Of a stretch of 64,000 nucleotides of DNA, positions 43,742 through 55,815 are shown in pieces. Source of the DNA: Hymenopus coronatus (lineage: Eukaryota; Arthropoda; Insecta; Mantodea; Hymenopodidae). Location of the stretch: the NCBI GenBank assembly GCA_030762935.1, contig CM060900.1, positions 109,954,620 through 110,018,619 on the forward strand, read 5' to 3'. The notes below the pieces were generated by a model, which saw nothing but the letters and a program-made list of their open reading frames with translations, searched no databases and was not told where the DNA came from. A program made the translations under genes and the position numbers. Each line of letters begins with the position of its first letter. The first letter of the stretch is position 1.

Positions 43742-44344
43742 CGATACAGTAAAGATGTATCTTGTAATTCCCTGTAATAGATTCTGAGTGAGTTTTGCTG
43801 ATTTATGTTCAGTGTCTTTTCAAAGCTCTGAATATAATTATCCTGATTTTTTCTACCTATCAGGCTTTATAGTTTTATTTGTAAAAGCAAAATGCGCATT
43901 CATTTACTAATCAAATTGTGAAATAATTTTTTTTGTTACTTTTGAATTAAAACGAATCATACAATATTAATACATGTAATTATGTAATTTCGGAGCAGAT
44001 CATATCTCAACGTGTGCATGTTTACGCTACAAGTCTCGTCCCACTGCCCTCTCTTTATATCTCTGACTGATCTGTGTGTTGGTAACTGTGTGAGCGTCGG
44101 AACCCAAAAACAAGACCTACTACTATACAGTCACGATCACAGATAATTTATGTGTGCGCAGATTATTGTTCGGTGATAATGTAATCAGATATTGTTATAG
44201 TTTAATTTTTGCATTTGCATTTCTTTTGTGAGACTGTTTTAAGTTCTGCGTTTTGTTTGCTTCTTCTTGTGCGGTCATTCATCCAGAGCTTATAAGTGGA
44301 GGAGCTGTTTTTAGGATTTTATCGTGAATTTTGTTTTCCATAGC
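43742..44344. other. AT-rich spacer
   Basis: Nothing recognised. Confidence 0.5.
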
Positions 44345-44345
44345 A

Positions 44346-44682
44346 GATATACAGGATGTTTAAAAAATACGGGGCATAATTTCAGGTATGTATTTCCCAC
44401 ATGAAGACAATCAAAATAGTTCATTATAACATGTGTCCGGAAATGCTTCATTTCCGAGTTATGGCCTTTACAACATTGAAAGTCCCACCTGTAGACAATC
44501 AAAATAGTTCATGTCCGGAAATGCTTCATTTCCGAGTTATGGCCTTCACAACATTGGAATTCACTGGAACGTTTCTCTTTCCGCAGGTCTTTGCCGTCAA
44601 AGGAGACATTAGGAGGGCGCTCTGATAGTTCATTCTGAGGAAGGTTACATTCAGTGTTCTTTAGGCGTTAAGACTGTGCGAC
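44346..44682 (+). repeat. 5' end of mariner-superfamily element, with internal duplication
   Basis: ACAGGATGTTTAAAAAATACG at about 44351 resembles the terminal repeat start of insect elements of this type (ACAGGGTGTTTC...). Within the leader a ~75-bp unit (GACAATCAAAATAGTTCA...TTTCCGAGTTATGGCC) occurs twice, near 44406-44470 and 44494-44550. Confidence 0.65.
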
Positions 44683-45565
44683 ATGTATTCAAATCAACAG
44701 CTGGCAGAGATACACTTCATGTACGGTAAGGCGGACGGCAATGCTGCGCTGGCTTGTCGTTTGTACCAGGAGAGGTACCCACAGCGACAATGTCCAGATC
44801 GGAAGACATTTGTACATCTCCATTCCCGTCTGTGCGAGTATGGAACATTCACCTCTCCTGGTTTGGGAAGGGGGCGACCAAGATCTACAACTCCAGAAGC
44901 GCAGGAGGAGATTCTGGAGGCTGTGGACAGGACTCCTTCTATCAGCACACGACGGTTGGCGTTGCAAGTCAATGTTCCTCATACGACTGTCTAGAGACTG
45001 TTGAACGAGTATCAATTGTATCCTCAACATTTGCAACGTGTACAGGCCCTGTCACCAGCAGATTACCCTGCACGAGTTAGGTTCTGTCAGTGGTTCTTGC
45101 AGCAGTGTGGTGTAAATCCGAACTTTTCTGCCTTCGTATTGTTTACAGATGAAGCACAGTTCACAAGAGATGGCATAACATTTTCCACAATCAGCATGTA
45201 TGGTCGCATGAAAACCCACGTGCAACTGTTGTATCTCATCACCAGGTGCGGTTCTCCCTCAACATGTGGGCCGGTATCATTGGTGATCGATTAGTTAGAC
45301 CCCATGCACTTGTAAACAGACTTACGGGGCAGGCGTACACAAACTTCCTGGAAAACACCATACCTGACGTTTTCGAAGACACTCCACTGATCAATCATCA
45401 ACACATTCACTTCTTGCATGATGGCGCTCCTGCACACTTCAGTCTTACGGCTCGCCGGTACTTGGATCGAAGGTTTCCTGATCGATGGATAGGTAGAGGT
45501 GGCCCAATTGCTTGGTCTCCACGCTCACCTGATCTGAACCCTCTCGATTTCTACTTGTGGGGCCA
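44683..45565 (+). pseudogene. mariner-superfamily transposase (DUF4817-type N-terminus), recent
   Basis: MYSNQQLAEIHFMYGKADGN (helix-turn-helix), RKTFVHLHSRLCEYGTF, GRGRPRSTTP linker, TRRLALQVNVPHTTV, then, past one stop at 44992-44994 (probably TGG to TAG), RLLNEYQLYPQHLQRVQAL, VLFTDEAQFTRDGI (first Asp), and after one frameshift near 45175, NMWAGIIGD, FLHDGAPAHFS (second Asp), WIGRGGPIAWSPRSPDLNPLDFYLWGH (third Asp). Only two lesions separate it from a full frame. The C-terminal part and right terminal repeat are cut off at about 45565 where Jockey gag begins. It is the freshest DNA transposon in the window. Confidence 0.88.
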
Positions 45566-46502
45566 TTGTGGGGTGGACTCTCGCAGCCTCGACTTCTGTC
45601 TTTGGTACTCCGGGCAGCCCCTGAAACAGGCCCCGTGTTCCAGTTGCTTTCAAATAGCGCAGTTTCGTTACTCAGGGGGAATTTCACAGCAGCGGGACTC
45701 ATGATGTCTAGCGCATTTGTAGCAGGTGGGTGAGTGGGCTGTGCAGCGCTGAAACGTGAGTGCAAACCTTTGGAATTTTAGGTATTTGATGAGGATTCTG
45801 AGTGTGTAGTAATCCTCCACCTCAATTCTGTGCTAGAGCATACTTGTAGTCCTGCAAAAGGTTCATCAGTCTTGGGCGGAGGGGAGTTACACGAGGTAAA
45901 TGAGGAGGTCGGCGGCCTGATGAAGCGCCGCAGTTAAGTGACGTTCACAGTGCGGACCCCTTGCCTTTGCAGCTCCTCAGCTATATCTGCAGCGGAGCCG
46001 TCTAGGAAGAGCGGTTTGATGCTTGCTCTATACGTGCGATCCTCCCGATGCGCGTTGGTCAGGGAGAAACGCACCCCTTGGTCCTGAAGAACGAACAGAG
46101 GTGGTGGTAGTCCTCCAAAAATGTGATTCGCACCACAGTTTCTTGGGAGATGTGGGCACACGAGCATATGAAATGCCCTGGAAAGTGCTCCATATCGAAT
46201 TCTCGAAGAAATCCCGTCAAGGCTCCCTTGCTCATCCTTGAGGACGTAGTTCAATGGCTACAATTCCCTTTTTGTTGCGTCCAAATTCGAGGCCTCTTCA
46301 GGAGACACGGTTGGGGAGGGTTGAAATGCTCCGTCTCGACAAATGCTCGTTGGGATGACAAGAGCTCAGGATCGGTGTGGATAGGAGTCTGGGTTTCGGA
46401 TTTAAAATCAGGTTCGGTCAAAGGTTGGTGGGAAGAATGTTGAAACAAATGTAAGGTAGCTGGTGTGTCAGTCATTTCGGGTGGGTTTCTCCAGGTCTTC
46501 AT
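45566..46502 (-). pseudogene. Jockey-clade LINE ORF1 (gag), copy 1
   Basis: Minus strand: a Pro/Ser/Thr-rich start, then PPPLFVLQDQGVRFSLTN, DRTYRASIKPLFLDGSAAD and IAEELQRQGVRTVNVTSLK, the RNA-binding domain of Jockey gag. A Cys/His-rich region follows, best read in a shifted frame (CTAHSPTCYKCARHHESRCC, zinc knuckles). Three frames are involved. The copy is broken at about 45565 by, or at the junction with, the transposase. Its leader up to about 46860 matches that of the second copy near 51160-51330. Confidence 0.75.
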
Positions 46503-46860
46503 CTTCTTGGGACAGTTAGAACATTAGGATTTTCGGTCCTGATCGATCCGACTGCCTTGTTTCTATAATACCCGAGATGTATAAGGCTCTGTTAGTCTTT
46601 TAAATGCTAGACTGAAGGAGGAGTGAGGTGTTTAAGAGCTTGACAGAAAAAGAGGAAGAAAAATAGAAGTAGGGAATAGAGAATATATAGGGCACGTGCA
46701 AACGTGAGTAGCAGTGGGCCTATCCTATGATGGACGTTGAGAATCCGGTTTAGAGACCGTTAGCTATGGCCTTGCTGTTCTGCCCAGTTATAATGTTAGG
46801 CAGCCTAGTAAAGTAGGCGTGGGTGGATAGCGCTAGAGAATAGCGCAACTGCTAGTGCTT
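46503..46860 (-). repeat. 5' UTR of Jockey copy 1
   Basis: The block CTTGCTGTTCTGCCCAG with flanking GGCCTGCTC-like sequence near 46780 corresponds to CTTGCTGCTCTACCCAG near 51287, both upstream of a gag ORF on the minus strand. Confidence 0.55.
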
Positions 46861-47880
46861 GGCGCTGTGCAGCTGCAATGGAGTCCGGCGCGAACCTCTT
46901 ACCGGCTCCTGATCCCGCTTCTCTCCATCATGCTGCTGGGCTCTCCTACTCTTCAGATACGCTGCATTTCTGCCGAACTCTTTGAGCGGAATCATTTTTT
47001 ATTCTTTCATTGTTGTTGTCCTCCAAAGGGGGCATAGAGGTGGCCCATCGACGCCGTACGCGGTATGGTAATCCGAAAGGGATATACATTGCCTCCCCTA
47101 CCATGCACCAGAACTACTGCCTAGGGGATGGTCAGGAAGCAGGTAAAGGTTAAGTCATGTTTCGCTTTAGCAACCTAAGTTTTGGGCGCTTACATAAAAA
47201 TGCCCTTAACACAAGAGAGTGTCTCGGGCAGTCGGATGCTTTGACCAGGACTTGGAGTCGAACCCATATCAGAACCTGGAGCTCAGTGGTCACATACGGC
47301 CTCATGCTAAAAGGGATTAGCGTGAGCGTCTCGTGCAGTGAAGAAGTGGCGCCGTCAGAAATTAGTTGCTCCGTCCTGACTGCCAGCTGGAGTGGGGGCT
47401 GACCTGTCTGAAACATAAAAACACACTGTGCTAAGCGTTTATCAATAGTTAATACCAACACTTTGGGGAATTATTGGACTAAGTTACAGGTGTAGAGTAA
47501 AGACCACCCCGAGTCAATTGAGTAAACACACGCTTATACATGTACGCACATTCATTACAATACATTTTAAACTCCCGTGTTACTTATGATTATTAGCTGT
47601 GGTTAGTTGTTTTCATGTTTTTGTCTTTCTTTCTTGTCTTAATGCTAAACAATGCTACTGTAGCCTTAAATGTGATTCTTCATCAGTTGCCTTTTTTGTT
47701 GCTTATGTCGTGTGTGTGGCTACACAGATCAACAGCCTACCAAATCACAGCACAGATACCCAAATGTTCCACCCGGGATGGCCTCTTTCCTCCAGGAACG
47801 CCTTGGCCTGTTTGCTCAAGGGCTTAAGGGCTACTGTGGGGCTTAATGGGCTTCGTTGGGGGTCTGTCGCTGTTCTGCGG
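46861..47880. other. GC-richer repeat zone between two Jockey copies
   Basis: On the minus strand near 47253-47268 there is GGGTTCGACTCC, a B-box-like sequence that could be part of a tRNA-derived SINE, but a matching A box at the right spacing is not clear. No coding frame is supported. Confidence 0.4.
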
Positions 47881-48590
47881 TTACTAAATTAGGGTTGCTA
47901 GGTGTTCTCTAAACTCACGTTCGGCTGTATGTTTTTTTAAGAGGAATCGTTCTGTAAAACAACGATAATGGCCTCTTTTGCTTACCGATATCGGTATTGT
48001 ACTGTCCCAGGCGGAAGATCTGGGATTGCAGTGCATCTCGCATTGTTTGTGCATATTGAATGTCAACCGTTTAATAAGTTACTCGACTGTGTGGAGCTTT
48101 TATGTGCGAGTAAAATCAGGCGGACATATGTCATGATTGGTTTAATTAACGTATGGTAGAGTGTTTGTGTTATTTTTCTTATCGATGTTTCACGGTTTAG
48201 CAATGGGTAATGTGGTGAAGTTGGTAGTTAGCTTTCCGTCTCTCGTTTTTCAAATTGGTGGAAAAGGTGAGGTTACTATTTAGCGTTACTCCTAAATATT
48301 TGGCATTGTTTGTCAATTGAATACCTTCGTTAAATAACTTGAGTGGTGCTAGCGGGGCCAAATGTGATGTTCTTTGAGCAAATTGGATCGATTGCGATTT
48401 CGCTGTGTTAACCGTTATTCTCCACTTTTGAGCCACGGTTGGAGATCATCTAACGCGGTCTGTAGCCATTTTGCTGATATCTGTGGCTTCCACAATTTTG
48501 AAGTAATGCCATATCGTCCGCATAGATTGGCATTGACGTGTTTGGTGTTTTTGAAATGTTGTTTACAAGCAAACTAAATGGTGATGCTGC
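47881..48590 (-). pseudogene. Jockey-clade LINE, RT C-terminal part, copy 2
   Basis: Frames show ADDMALLQ-like sequence, QKWRITVNTAKSQSIQFAQR, QLTNNAKYLGVTLNSNLTF and LIKPIMTYVRLILL (usually PIMTYACPVW). It is the RT motif C to thumb region. Much of the RT palm is missing between here and the endonuclease. Confidence 0.75.
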
Positions 48591-48959
48591 ATGGTGCTTT
48601 GTTCCCATTGTTTGTGGGGTATCTTATTGGTGCGATTTTGACTTGGCTGTTTAGAGTGGCTTGATTGACTTTGAGCACAAGGTATCGTGCGTTACAATTT
48701 TCGGTGTCCATAATCTCTCTCGCGCGTCAGGCGTAATATATCCGCTAGATATTGCAATATAGCATCGCGGGGGGATTTTCAGCGGAAGAGTAGCAAGTGT
48801 GGATGCCTGCATAGCTGTTTATAGGTGTTTTTTTTTTCAAGTCTTCTAGATGGGGCTCTGTATAATTCCCAATTTGACTAGTTGTAATCCCTCCTCAGCG
48901 GCGGGAAGGCCACAGGAGGGGGTTTTCTATCTCGATCTGTACAGCAAAGATTTCGGAAG

Positions 48960-49600
48960 ACAGGGAGTCTACCATTTGTATCTAAATATGGTGTTTTAGG
49001 TAGAGCAATATCCATCGTATTTGGTAGCTGGTGTCTGACGGAATGTATGTAGGTTCTACATTACGTGCTATATGTTTCATGGACTGCATTAAAGTCACCA
49101 CCTGCTATGACTTGGTTGTTCAGGCTGAGCACTGTGCCTGAATCTTGCTGCAGTAGTTGCTAATGGTGGTCGTATACACTAACTATTATTAGATGAGGTT
49201 TTTGTTAGGTATATGCTTTTGGTTTTGGCTTATAGTATTAGGAATAAGTATTGCTGTTCCGCCTCCGGCTCGCACATTGTGCCTGTCGGAGAGAAATATC
49301 CTGTAGCTTGGTACTGAGAATCTAGCTTTGTTTGTTAGAAATGTTGCGTCTGGCAGCACTGGTCCTACAGAGTTTATTGACAGCTGGTGCTTTAATTCAG
49401 GTGATTTAGTGCTCGCTACCCTGCAGTTCCAGAAGAGTATTTTATTATTGTCCTGTATTCGCGTATCCATTTTTAGTGCGCTCTGTCTTGTAGTGTAATG
49501 TACTGTACTGACTGCGTCTTTTAGGCAGCGAAATTTGCATGTGGAGATAGCTAGTAACGAGTTTTTACGGAGGTCCAATCAGCTTGAAGTTGTTAAAGAG
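48960..49600 (-). pseudogene. Jockey-clade LINE, APE endonuclease, copy 2
   Basis: NNKILFWNCRVASTKSPELKHQ begins the nuclease, followed by ATFLTNKARFSVPSYRIFL (Glu of the ETFL box replaced) and GGGTAILIPN; after a shift, LSLNNQVIAGGDFNAVH carries GDFNAxH. The RT start is deleted beyond about 48960. Confidence 0.8.
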
Positions 49601-49629
49601 GAAGTGGCAATGGCTAACCACTTGAAAAT

Positions 49630-49774
49630 CATCGCAAGGCGGGAGAATAACCAATGAGCAGCGGGGTTTTATTTTGGAATTGGCTCTCTGGTTTTGGGGT
49701 AGTGATGGATGGAGGGTTGAGTGGATTTGGGGTTTGGGCTATGAGCTGGCTTGTAATGGACTTCCAGTACTGAG

Positions 49775-49807
<33 letters not shown>

Positions 49808-50960
49808 GCGCGGCGCCTGCAGTTGTGTGCTTTCTGTTTGCATTTGGTGTTGCTGTGGTGGTGTGTTTAAGTGTTTGTGTTTTCATTTTCTTGTGTGTTT
49901 GTTTCTGTGTGGCTGTGCTTTCATTACTGAAAACGGCAACTGCAGCTTAGGTCCGGCGTTCACTGGACGTCACGTCCCACATCTTCCGTTGCCCTGGACG
50001 TGCCACAGGGGATGTCGGAAGACCAGCCTGCTTCCTATAAACTGCGTAACCTTTCAAGCGGGCACCATTGTGACGAGAATCAAAGATTGCGCACCTACGT
50101 GAGTTTTCAGAGCATTAACTCACATGGTGGTTGCCTGCGCACCGAGAGCAGACTTGAGACGCCTTACAGTTCCAAGCTAGATGTCGAAAGCGCAGGCACC
50201 GCCCGCACTGCGTCGCTCTGCAGACCCAGGTCTGTTAGAGACTTGTAGGCCTGGGAGTGGGTCTTATTTGGCAGTTCCACCACAAACAGTGGAACAAGGG
50301 CCCTAATCCTGAGAGAAAAAATCCTGACAACCTTCAGGTTGTCAAAACCTTATTCTGCTAACTGTGCCTTGACCTCCCCAGTCACGTTCTCATACAGGCC
50401 CTTAATGACGACCTTGTAGGTTCTCATCTCTGTTGGTTGCGTGACATGGAACGGCCAGTTGTTGTTGCGGCAATGTCTCAAAAAGTGGTCATAGTCAGCC
50501 AAAGTTGTGAATTTAAACCCATGGTACTCAAGGCAGCACGTGAACGGATACTGTTTGGGACTTTAAACCCTGTGAAATTCGGCTGTCAATGTAGCGAGAC
50601 TAGTTGACAGTAGTCTACTACGTTGACTTTGGCCAAGTCCTGAATCGGTAGATTTGAGTAATAATTCAGTTCTTATTTTGAGTAATTTTGTTCAAGAACC
50701 TGCCCAACGTGCATTTTCTCGTCAACCACTGCTCCCAATTGATTCCCTTACGCGGTTTAAGCAGCCAGTTGAGTGGAGGTGTTGGTGTCACCTGAATTTG
50801 GTGGATTGTTAATAATTTCTATTACACAATCGTCATTGCTGTCGCTGTAAGCCAAACCATCATTTAAAAGCACCTCTGCGTCAACCTGCCGCTCTTCCCC
50901 CTAATGACGTTGGCGCTACCGTCTTTGATCTTTGTTTTGGTCTTCTTTCCCTGTGCGTCT
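49630..50960 (-). pseudogene. Jockey-clade LINE ORF1 (gag), copy 2
   Basis: Reading down from about 50960: FHVTQPTEMRTYKVVIKGLYENV, VKAQLAEYGFDNLKVV, LVPLFVVELPNK (PRE_C2HC-like domain), then CGRCLRFRHLAWNC (CX2CX4HX4C zinc knuckle) and CSRCAGNHH, ending in a Thr/His/Gln-rich tail that overlaps a (GT)n run at 49778-49807. Several frames. The knuckles bind RNA in related elements. Confidence 0.8.
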
Positions 50961-51330
50961 TGGTGTCTCGTACTAGCCATGTTAATGGTGTTAGGTTTAT
51001 ACTTTGTCTAAGTAACTACCTGAAGAGTATGAAGAAGAAGAAAAGGAGAAGAGAATTCCTAAATAACAACTGTGGTGGGATAATACGCTCAAATGTTTAC
51101 ACCGCAATAGCTCCTATAGCTAATCTAAATTTAATCTAAGGGACACTTATAAATAGGACGGAGAAAGAGGGAAATAGAGACAGCTGGAGGAAAAAAGAAC
51201 GGTTAGTGGGTGTTAAGAAGCCCGAGCAGCAGAGGATCTGCCATACGGCGCCTATGAAACCGGTCCAGGGACTATGGGCTGCGATCTTGCTGCTCTACCC
51301 AGCTAATCTGCTAAGGTGGCCTGCTCCTGG
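50961..51330 (-). repeat. 5' UTR of Jockey copy 2
   Basis: This matches the leader of copy 1, which fixes the 5' end near 51330. Jockey elements carry an internal promoter here. Confidence 0.5.
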
Positions 51331-51519
51331 CAGACTGAGGTACGTCGATCGAGAAATAGACCGCTGCTTTCGACTTTCGCCGCTCCCCTCACTTATTCGC
51401 TGGTTGCTGCTGATTTCCCTTCGACAGTGTTGCTCCTGTCACTGCTCACTGTAAACTCAGCGGAATGCATAACCATAATAGTAAAAGAGAAAATAGAGGA
51501 AAAACTTGTGCACGGTAGT

Positions 51520-52260
51520 AAATAAATTTTTACAGGGTTTTTGTATGATAATAAATACTGATAAAACTGAAAGGATGCAACGTAGTTTGGGGGATAAAAA
51601 TGACCCAAGCACACATTTAAAATGGGAGACAAAAGCATAAGCCAGGTTGCACACAAACTTTCTGGCCTTATTAATTGATAGAAAATTGAAATTGAGGATG
51701 CATGTAGAAAATATTACTAAAAGGCTAATATTGGGATTTATTTTTCAAGACAAGCTAGGCAGGTGATGAAAGAGGACAGCATTATACACGTGTTTTTTGC
51801 GCTCATATATTCGCACCTGACATATGGAGTTGTACTGTGGGGTACAAAAAAAAAAAAAAAAAAAAAAAAAAAGCAGGGAAAGAAAAACCTAATTACCAAA
51901 CTATTTAAACTTCAGAAAAAAACACAAGGATAATTGAAAGAATGCACATTAGACAAAGTCGCAGAGCCACTTTTAGGAAACAATTGGGGCACACTCACCT
52001 TATCTTGTGTTTATATATTATCCATTTTCAAATTCTATGCAGTTAATCGACATAGCATTATAGTAAACATGGAAATTCATAACATTAATGCTAGACAAAA
52101 GGGATACATTCATCGTCCCAATGCCGATCTTCATTGCTTTCAGAAAGGAGTACATTATGAAACAATCAAGATATTTAATGCTCTCACCGGTAATCATAAA
52201 GAAAACGTTTGGAATTTCAGAGCTTTTAAGGCTTCTCTTAAGTAGCACTTTTGCAATAAA
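51520..52260 (+). pseudogene. LINE C-terminal relic (CR1/Jockey-like)
   Basis: FLALLIDRKLKLRMHVENIT (usually FLGLxIDxxLxW), FAHIFAPDIW / HLTYGVVLWG, then after a 27-bp A run (51846-51872) RIIERMHIRQSRRATF, VYILSILKFYAVN, RQKGYIHRPNADLHCFQKGVHYETIKIFNALT and WNFRAFKASLK. It is the post-RT domain of one element with a homopolymer in its middle. Confidence 0.7.
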
Positions 52261-52603
52261 TAATTTTAATTTGTAGATGAATATTTAAGTGACAAATCTG
52301 TTTGACAATACCATAATAATCATTGTATTTATAAGCATTATTATGTACTGCATTTTGTGTGTATTAGCGTGAGTGTGCTTTATATTCAAATTAAACTGAT
52401 GTATACTTTGACTTGCACGAATGTGTCAAATGAATTTTTAGTAGTTGCAATGACACAAGGTCTGTAAAGCCTGATGCTTTGATATTTTACACTCTAGTAC
52501 ATAATTGTAAATCTTTGCAATGTAAATTCTATAACATATTTGTAAATATGTATTGTAATTTGTTGACATTTATGAAGAGTACATAATACAATAATCATAT
52601 TTT

Positions 52604-52728
52604 AGTTTTATATAATTAACTCCATGGCACGACAGCTCACGGGGAACCTTGGCCTACCGCCCGGCCGCTGCGTCCCCCATCTCGGTCCACTACAGACGTC
52701 ATGGATGGGGTGCAGTTTTATATAATTA
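52604..52728. mobile_element. 95-bp GC-rich insertion with 15-bp target-site duplication
   Basis: AGTTTTATATAATTA at 52604-52618 is repeated exactly at 52714-52728. Between them (52619-52713) lies a GC-rich piece unlike the surrounding DNA. The duplication length suggests target-primed reverse transcription of a short RNA or a severely truncated LINE/SINE. The identity of the insert was not recognised. Confidence 0.8.
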
Positions 52729-53099
52729 CTAGTAGTAAATATGTTGGTAATTAGAAAACTATCATCTAACATTACATCAGTGTTACATATAATGAAATTA
52801 TATCTATTTATACATTTTAACAGTAATTTTGATACTCTTTGTTTTTATGTATGAAAAAACAAAACAAAAACAAACAAACAAACAAAAAAAAAGGAAGTAC
52901 ATATGCTTTTATAGAGCACATTAAGTATTAAGTATAGTGCAGTGGCGTACAGGCCTCAAAAGCAAACGGTGTGCTTATATTTCTAACATGCTATTTTTGC
53001 AACCCGTGCTTTCAGCACTAGAGCTTTATACATTGTTTTTTTTTTTCGTAGTATATAAACATATGTATACATATATATGCCTTGACAAGTTCTATGTTC

Positions 53100-53400
53100 A
53101 ATGGCTTCCTGGCCTAAACGAACCTACAGAATGCTTTCTAATCTAACATACGCTCCCTTGTTTGTTTTGTATATTTGTTTGTTTGTGTGTGAATGTATTG
53201 AGCATGTAGTTGAAAACCACAAGGAAGAAAAAAATCCAAACATACACTCGTATAACATCAGAAGGAGAATAAATTATTTTAGAAATAGACTATGAGGTTC
53301 GGTAAACAACAAAGAAATAGAAACTTGTGCAAAGGATCTGTACAATCACTTGCCTTCTAAAGTTAAACATTTGGAAGACAAACAAAAATAAAATGAAAAA
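53100..53400 (+). pseudogene. LINE C-terminal tail fragment
   Basis: LFVLYICLFVCECIEHVVENHK, NIHSYNIRRRINYF and DLYNHLPSKVKHLEDKQK follow the tail of CR1/Jockey-like ORF2 (HxYxTRxxxxL, LYNxLPxxIK). Likely a separate or displaced part of the element at 51520-52260. Confidence 0.65.
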
Positions 53401-53599
53401 AGTGGTACATAATAAATAATGTATTTTATTCAGTAGTAGAATTTAAATGTTTAGGTAATCAGAGATATATGTACAAATAGTTACTCGTGTATCACATTGC
53501 ACCATCATCTTTTGTAAATATTCAGTCGGATCAATCATCTTATTGTGTAAATAGAACTAATGTTTTGACGACACCATGTAATTTATTTTTACAAATGGT

Positions 53600-54330
53600 G
53601 AATAAATTATAATGAAAAAGAGGACCTCCATCATAATTTATGTTTCTGATTTGTTGATTCAAAATCCATTTCTTCAAAATTTTTCATATAGAAATTCGCC
53701 ACAACTGAACTTAAGGGGCTGCCCATTGCAACTCCGTGATCTTGTTCGTAATGGTTTTCTTCCAAATGAAGTAGCTCGTGAGGCGACGGTGAAATAACGC
53801 TAAAATATCATACGTGAAAATCTAATCATGGAAATGTGATTCAGAGTGTATTCTATTAGAACCTCCGTAAATACAGAGGCAACAAAAAACTTACTTGCTG
53901 GTCACATGGGTCAAGTTTTACGTCTTTTTCCCCCAATAAAATGTGTAAAGTTAATAATGTATGTCCCCGTGCTTCCAATGTGTGATTGTAAGAGTTTACT
54001 AAGATGTTTGGCTAAAACATAAGTTGGAGAACCTATTGAAATGACAATGGGGCACAAGGGCACAGCTTCCTTATGAATCTTGGGAAGTCCATAAAAACGA
54101 GCAGCAACCGCTTCACTGGTGGTGACATTCTTCTTACCACTTGGTCATGAGTGGATTTCTTGATCAGCGGGTTTGTTTTTCTAAGAATCTTATTAGCAGG
54201 ATATTTTTGTAGTTTAACGTAGGTTTTTGAATTTAGTATTTGTTGCATTACGTATTCGTCGGAGAGCAAAACAATAGTGACATTGCCTTTGTCGGCCTGT
54301 AAAATAACAATAGAAATGTCATTGTTTAAG
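53600..54330 (-). pseudogene. Penelope-like element, related to family A, RT fragment
   Basis: Minus strand: DKGNVTIVLLSDEYVMQQI, YVKLQKYPANKILRKTN, FYGLPKIHKEAVPL, VLAKHLSKLLQSHIGSTGTYI (motif A region eroded), HEQDHGVAMGSPLSSVVANFYM (motif B) and KHKLWWR, ending just before YVDD. The YEQ.DGV.MGSPLS wording matches PLE-A at 3903-5426, so the two are relatives. Broken by several indels. Confidence 0.75.
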
Positions 54331-55239
54331 GAATAAATAGCTAGCCTTTAGAAAGTTTGATATTACAAAGCTGTTACAATTACGTGTCGATCGTCATCTG
54401 TTCACTTCTCTTTTGGTGACGTTCCGCCACCAACCAATAGTATGCCGTTTCGGTTCTGGCCTAAGCTTTAATAGGGTAGTTTTGAACAACACACAGAGTG
54501 CTTAAATCTATGAATTAGAATGACATTTACATCTTTAATGCAGACTACAATTGCTAATCACATGTACTTGACATTTGTAAGTTTCGTACGAATAAACAAA
54601 GTTTTGAAATTTGAAGGTATAATGGCTGTGAAAACAGCTAATATTATTATTCATTAGGAAGATCTCGGAAGCTACAATAGTGTCTCTCGAGTGATATTCT
54701 CATTATGAATGCCCTCGAGTACCTCAGACGCCTGCGTTTATCAAAATCAGCCTGTATTCACAAGAAGTTTTCGGATGCTCGCAGTTCTCACCATGGTCCC
54801 CGAACATGGAATTCAATTAAAATGATGGACAAAAAATATGACATTATATTCTCAAAATGTTGAAGTATCTATTAAAATTTATCGGGACTTATGCGTTATG
54901 CACTTCATAATCGTTTCTTCAGTTAAATTGAATATAAAATGTTTAGAAATATAGTATACTAATTTGATTATTATTTGTCGATAAAATTATCTTTAAGAGT
55001 CACGACTGAAATATTAATATAATATTATTACGTAATATACTTGCTAAGATTCTGTCCAAAACAGTCGCAGTATTTGGTATCATAAATTTTAAGATTCTGA
55101 AAATACAAATACTTGGTTCACAAAACAACCTTTCTCAGAAACGTAGCATTTCGAGTGGTGTGTGTGTGTATGTGCGTGCTTGTGCTTGTTATATGTATAA
55201 CGTACAAACATATTTTTGTATTAGTATTACATAATGCTC
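54331..55239. other. AT-rich, no feature recognised
   Basis: No supported coding frame. A short (GT)n lies near 55158. Confidence 0.5.
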
Positions 55240-55467
55240 GTCTCAGGTTCCCAATGAGGTGGGTTTAAACCCTGCGGAGGCCGGTGGATTATTTTCGGGT
55301 TTAAAATCCTTATTATGGCTTCTTTCGGAAGGGAAGTAAAGTTATTGTCGTAGATTTACGGCACATAAAAGAACCTCAAGAGGCCTCTGAGCAAAATCAA
55401 ATATTTTTCCCGCCTATATAAAATGGGCCGCTTTGAACCGCAGCAGTTAAAGAGCGCCCATAAATTA
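55240..55467 (+). mobile_element. tRNA-derived SINE, family 1, diverged copy
   Basis: GTGGGTTTAAACCC (T-arm relic), ATTTTCGGGTTTAAAATCC, CTTTCGGAAGGGAAGTAAAG, AAAAGAACCTCAAG and GCAGTTAAAGAGCGCCC match the minus-strand copy at 16113-16410, with the tRNA head worn away and two internal deletions. Confidence 0.85.
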
Positions 55468-55609
55468 CACTGTTTGTAATTATTTGCAAGCTTCAAATGA
55501 CTGTTGCCACTGTGGTTATGGCAATGGTCACTATTAGGTATACTTAGGTTCCTCCTGGTATGTCACTTTTGATTATGTGAATATTATTTAATGATTACAA
55601 TCATCTGGA

Positions 55610-55815
55610 TAATGACGTATTTAGAGCCACGCCGTGGCGAGGTTTCACCACTGGCAACCACATGTAATATTTGTGTGGTCAAAGCGCCGCAGGAACGGGT
55701 TTTCTCCGGAATTTCCGGTTTACCCCGCCATCGCATTCCATCGTCACTCCACCTTCATTCCACGTATCATCAGTGTCATCCCGTGCGATGGCATATGTAG
55801 TAAAAGCGGGTGTTA
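55610..55815. repeat. GC-rich interspersed repeat fragment
   Basis: Minus-strand CCGGAAATTCCGGAGAAAACC resembles a motif of many arthropod repeats. It stands out from AT-rich flanks. The element type is unclear. Confidence 0.4.

Noticed and set aside
44689..45036. Minus-strand frames opposite the transposase
   Set aside because: Shadows of the plus-strand transposase frame, with no motif of their own.
49629..49886. His/Thr-repeat protein
   Set aside because: Part of the tail of Jockey gag; the HTHTHT run is the (GT)n microsatellite.
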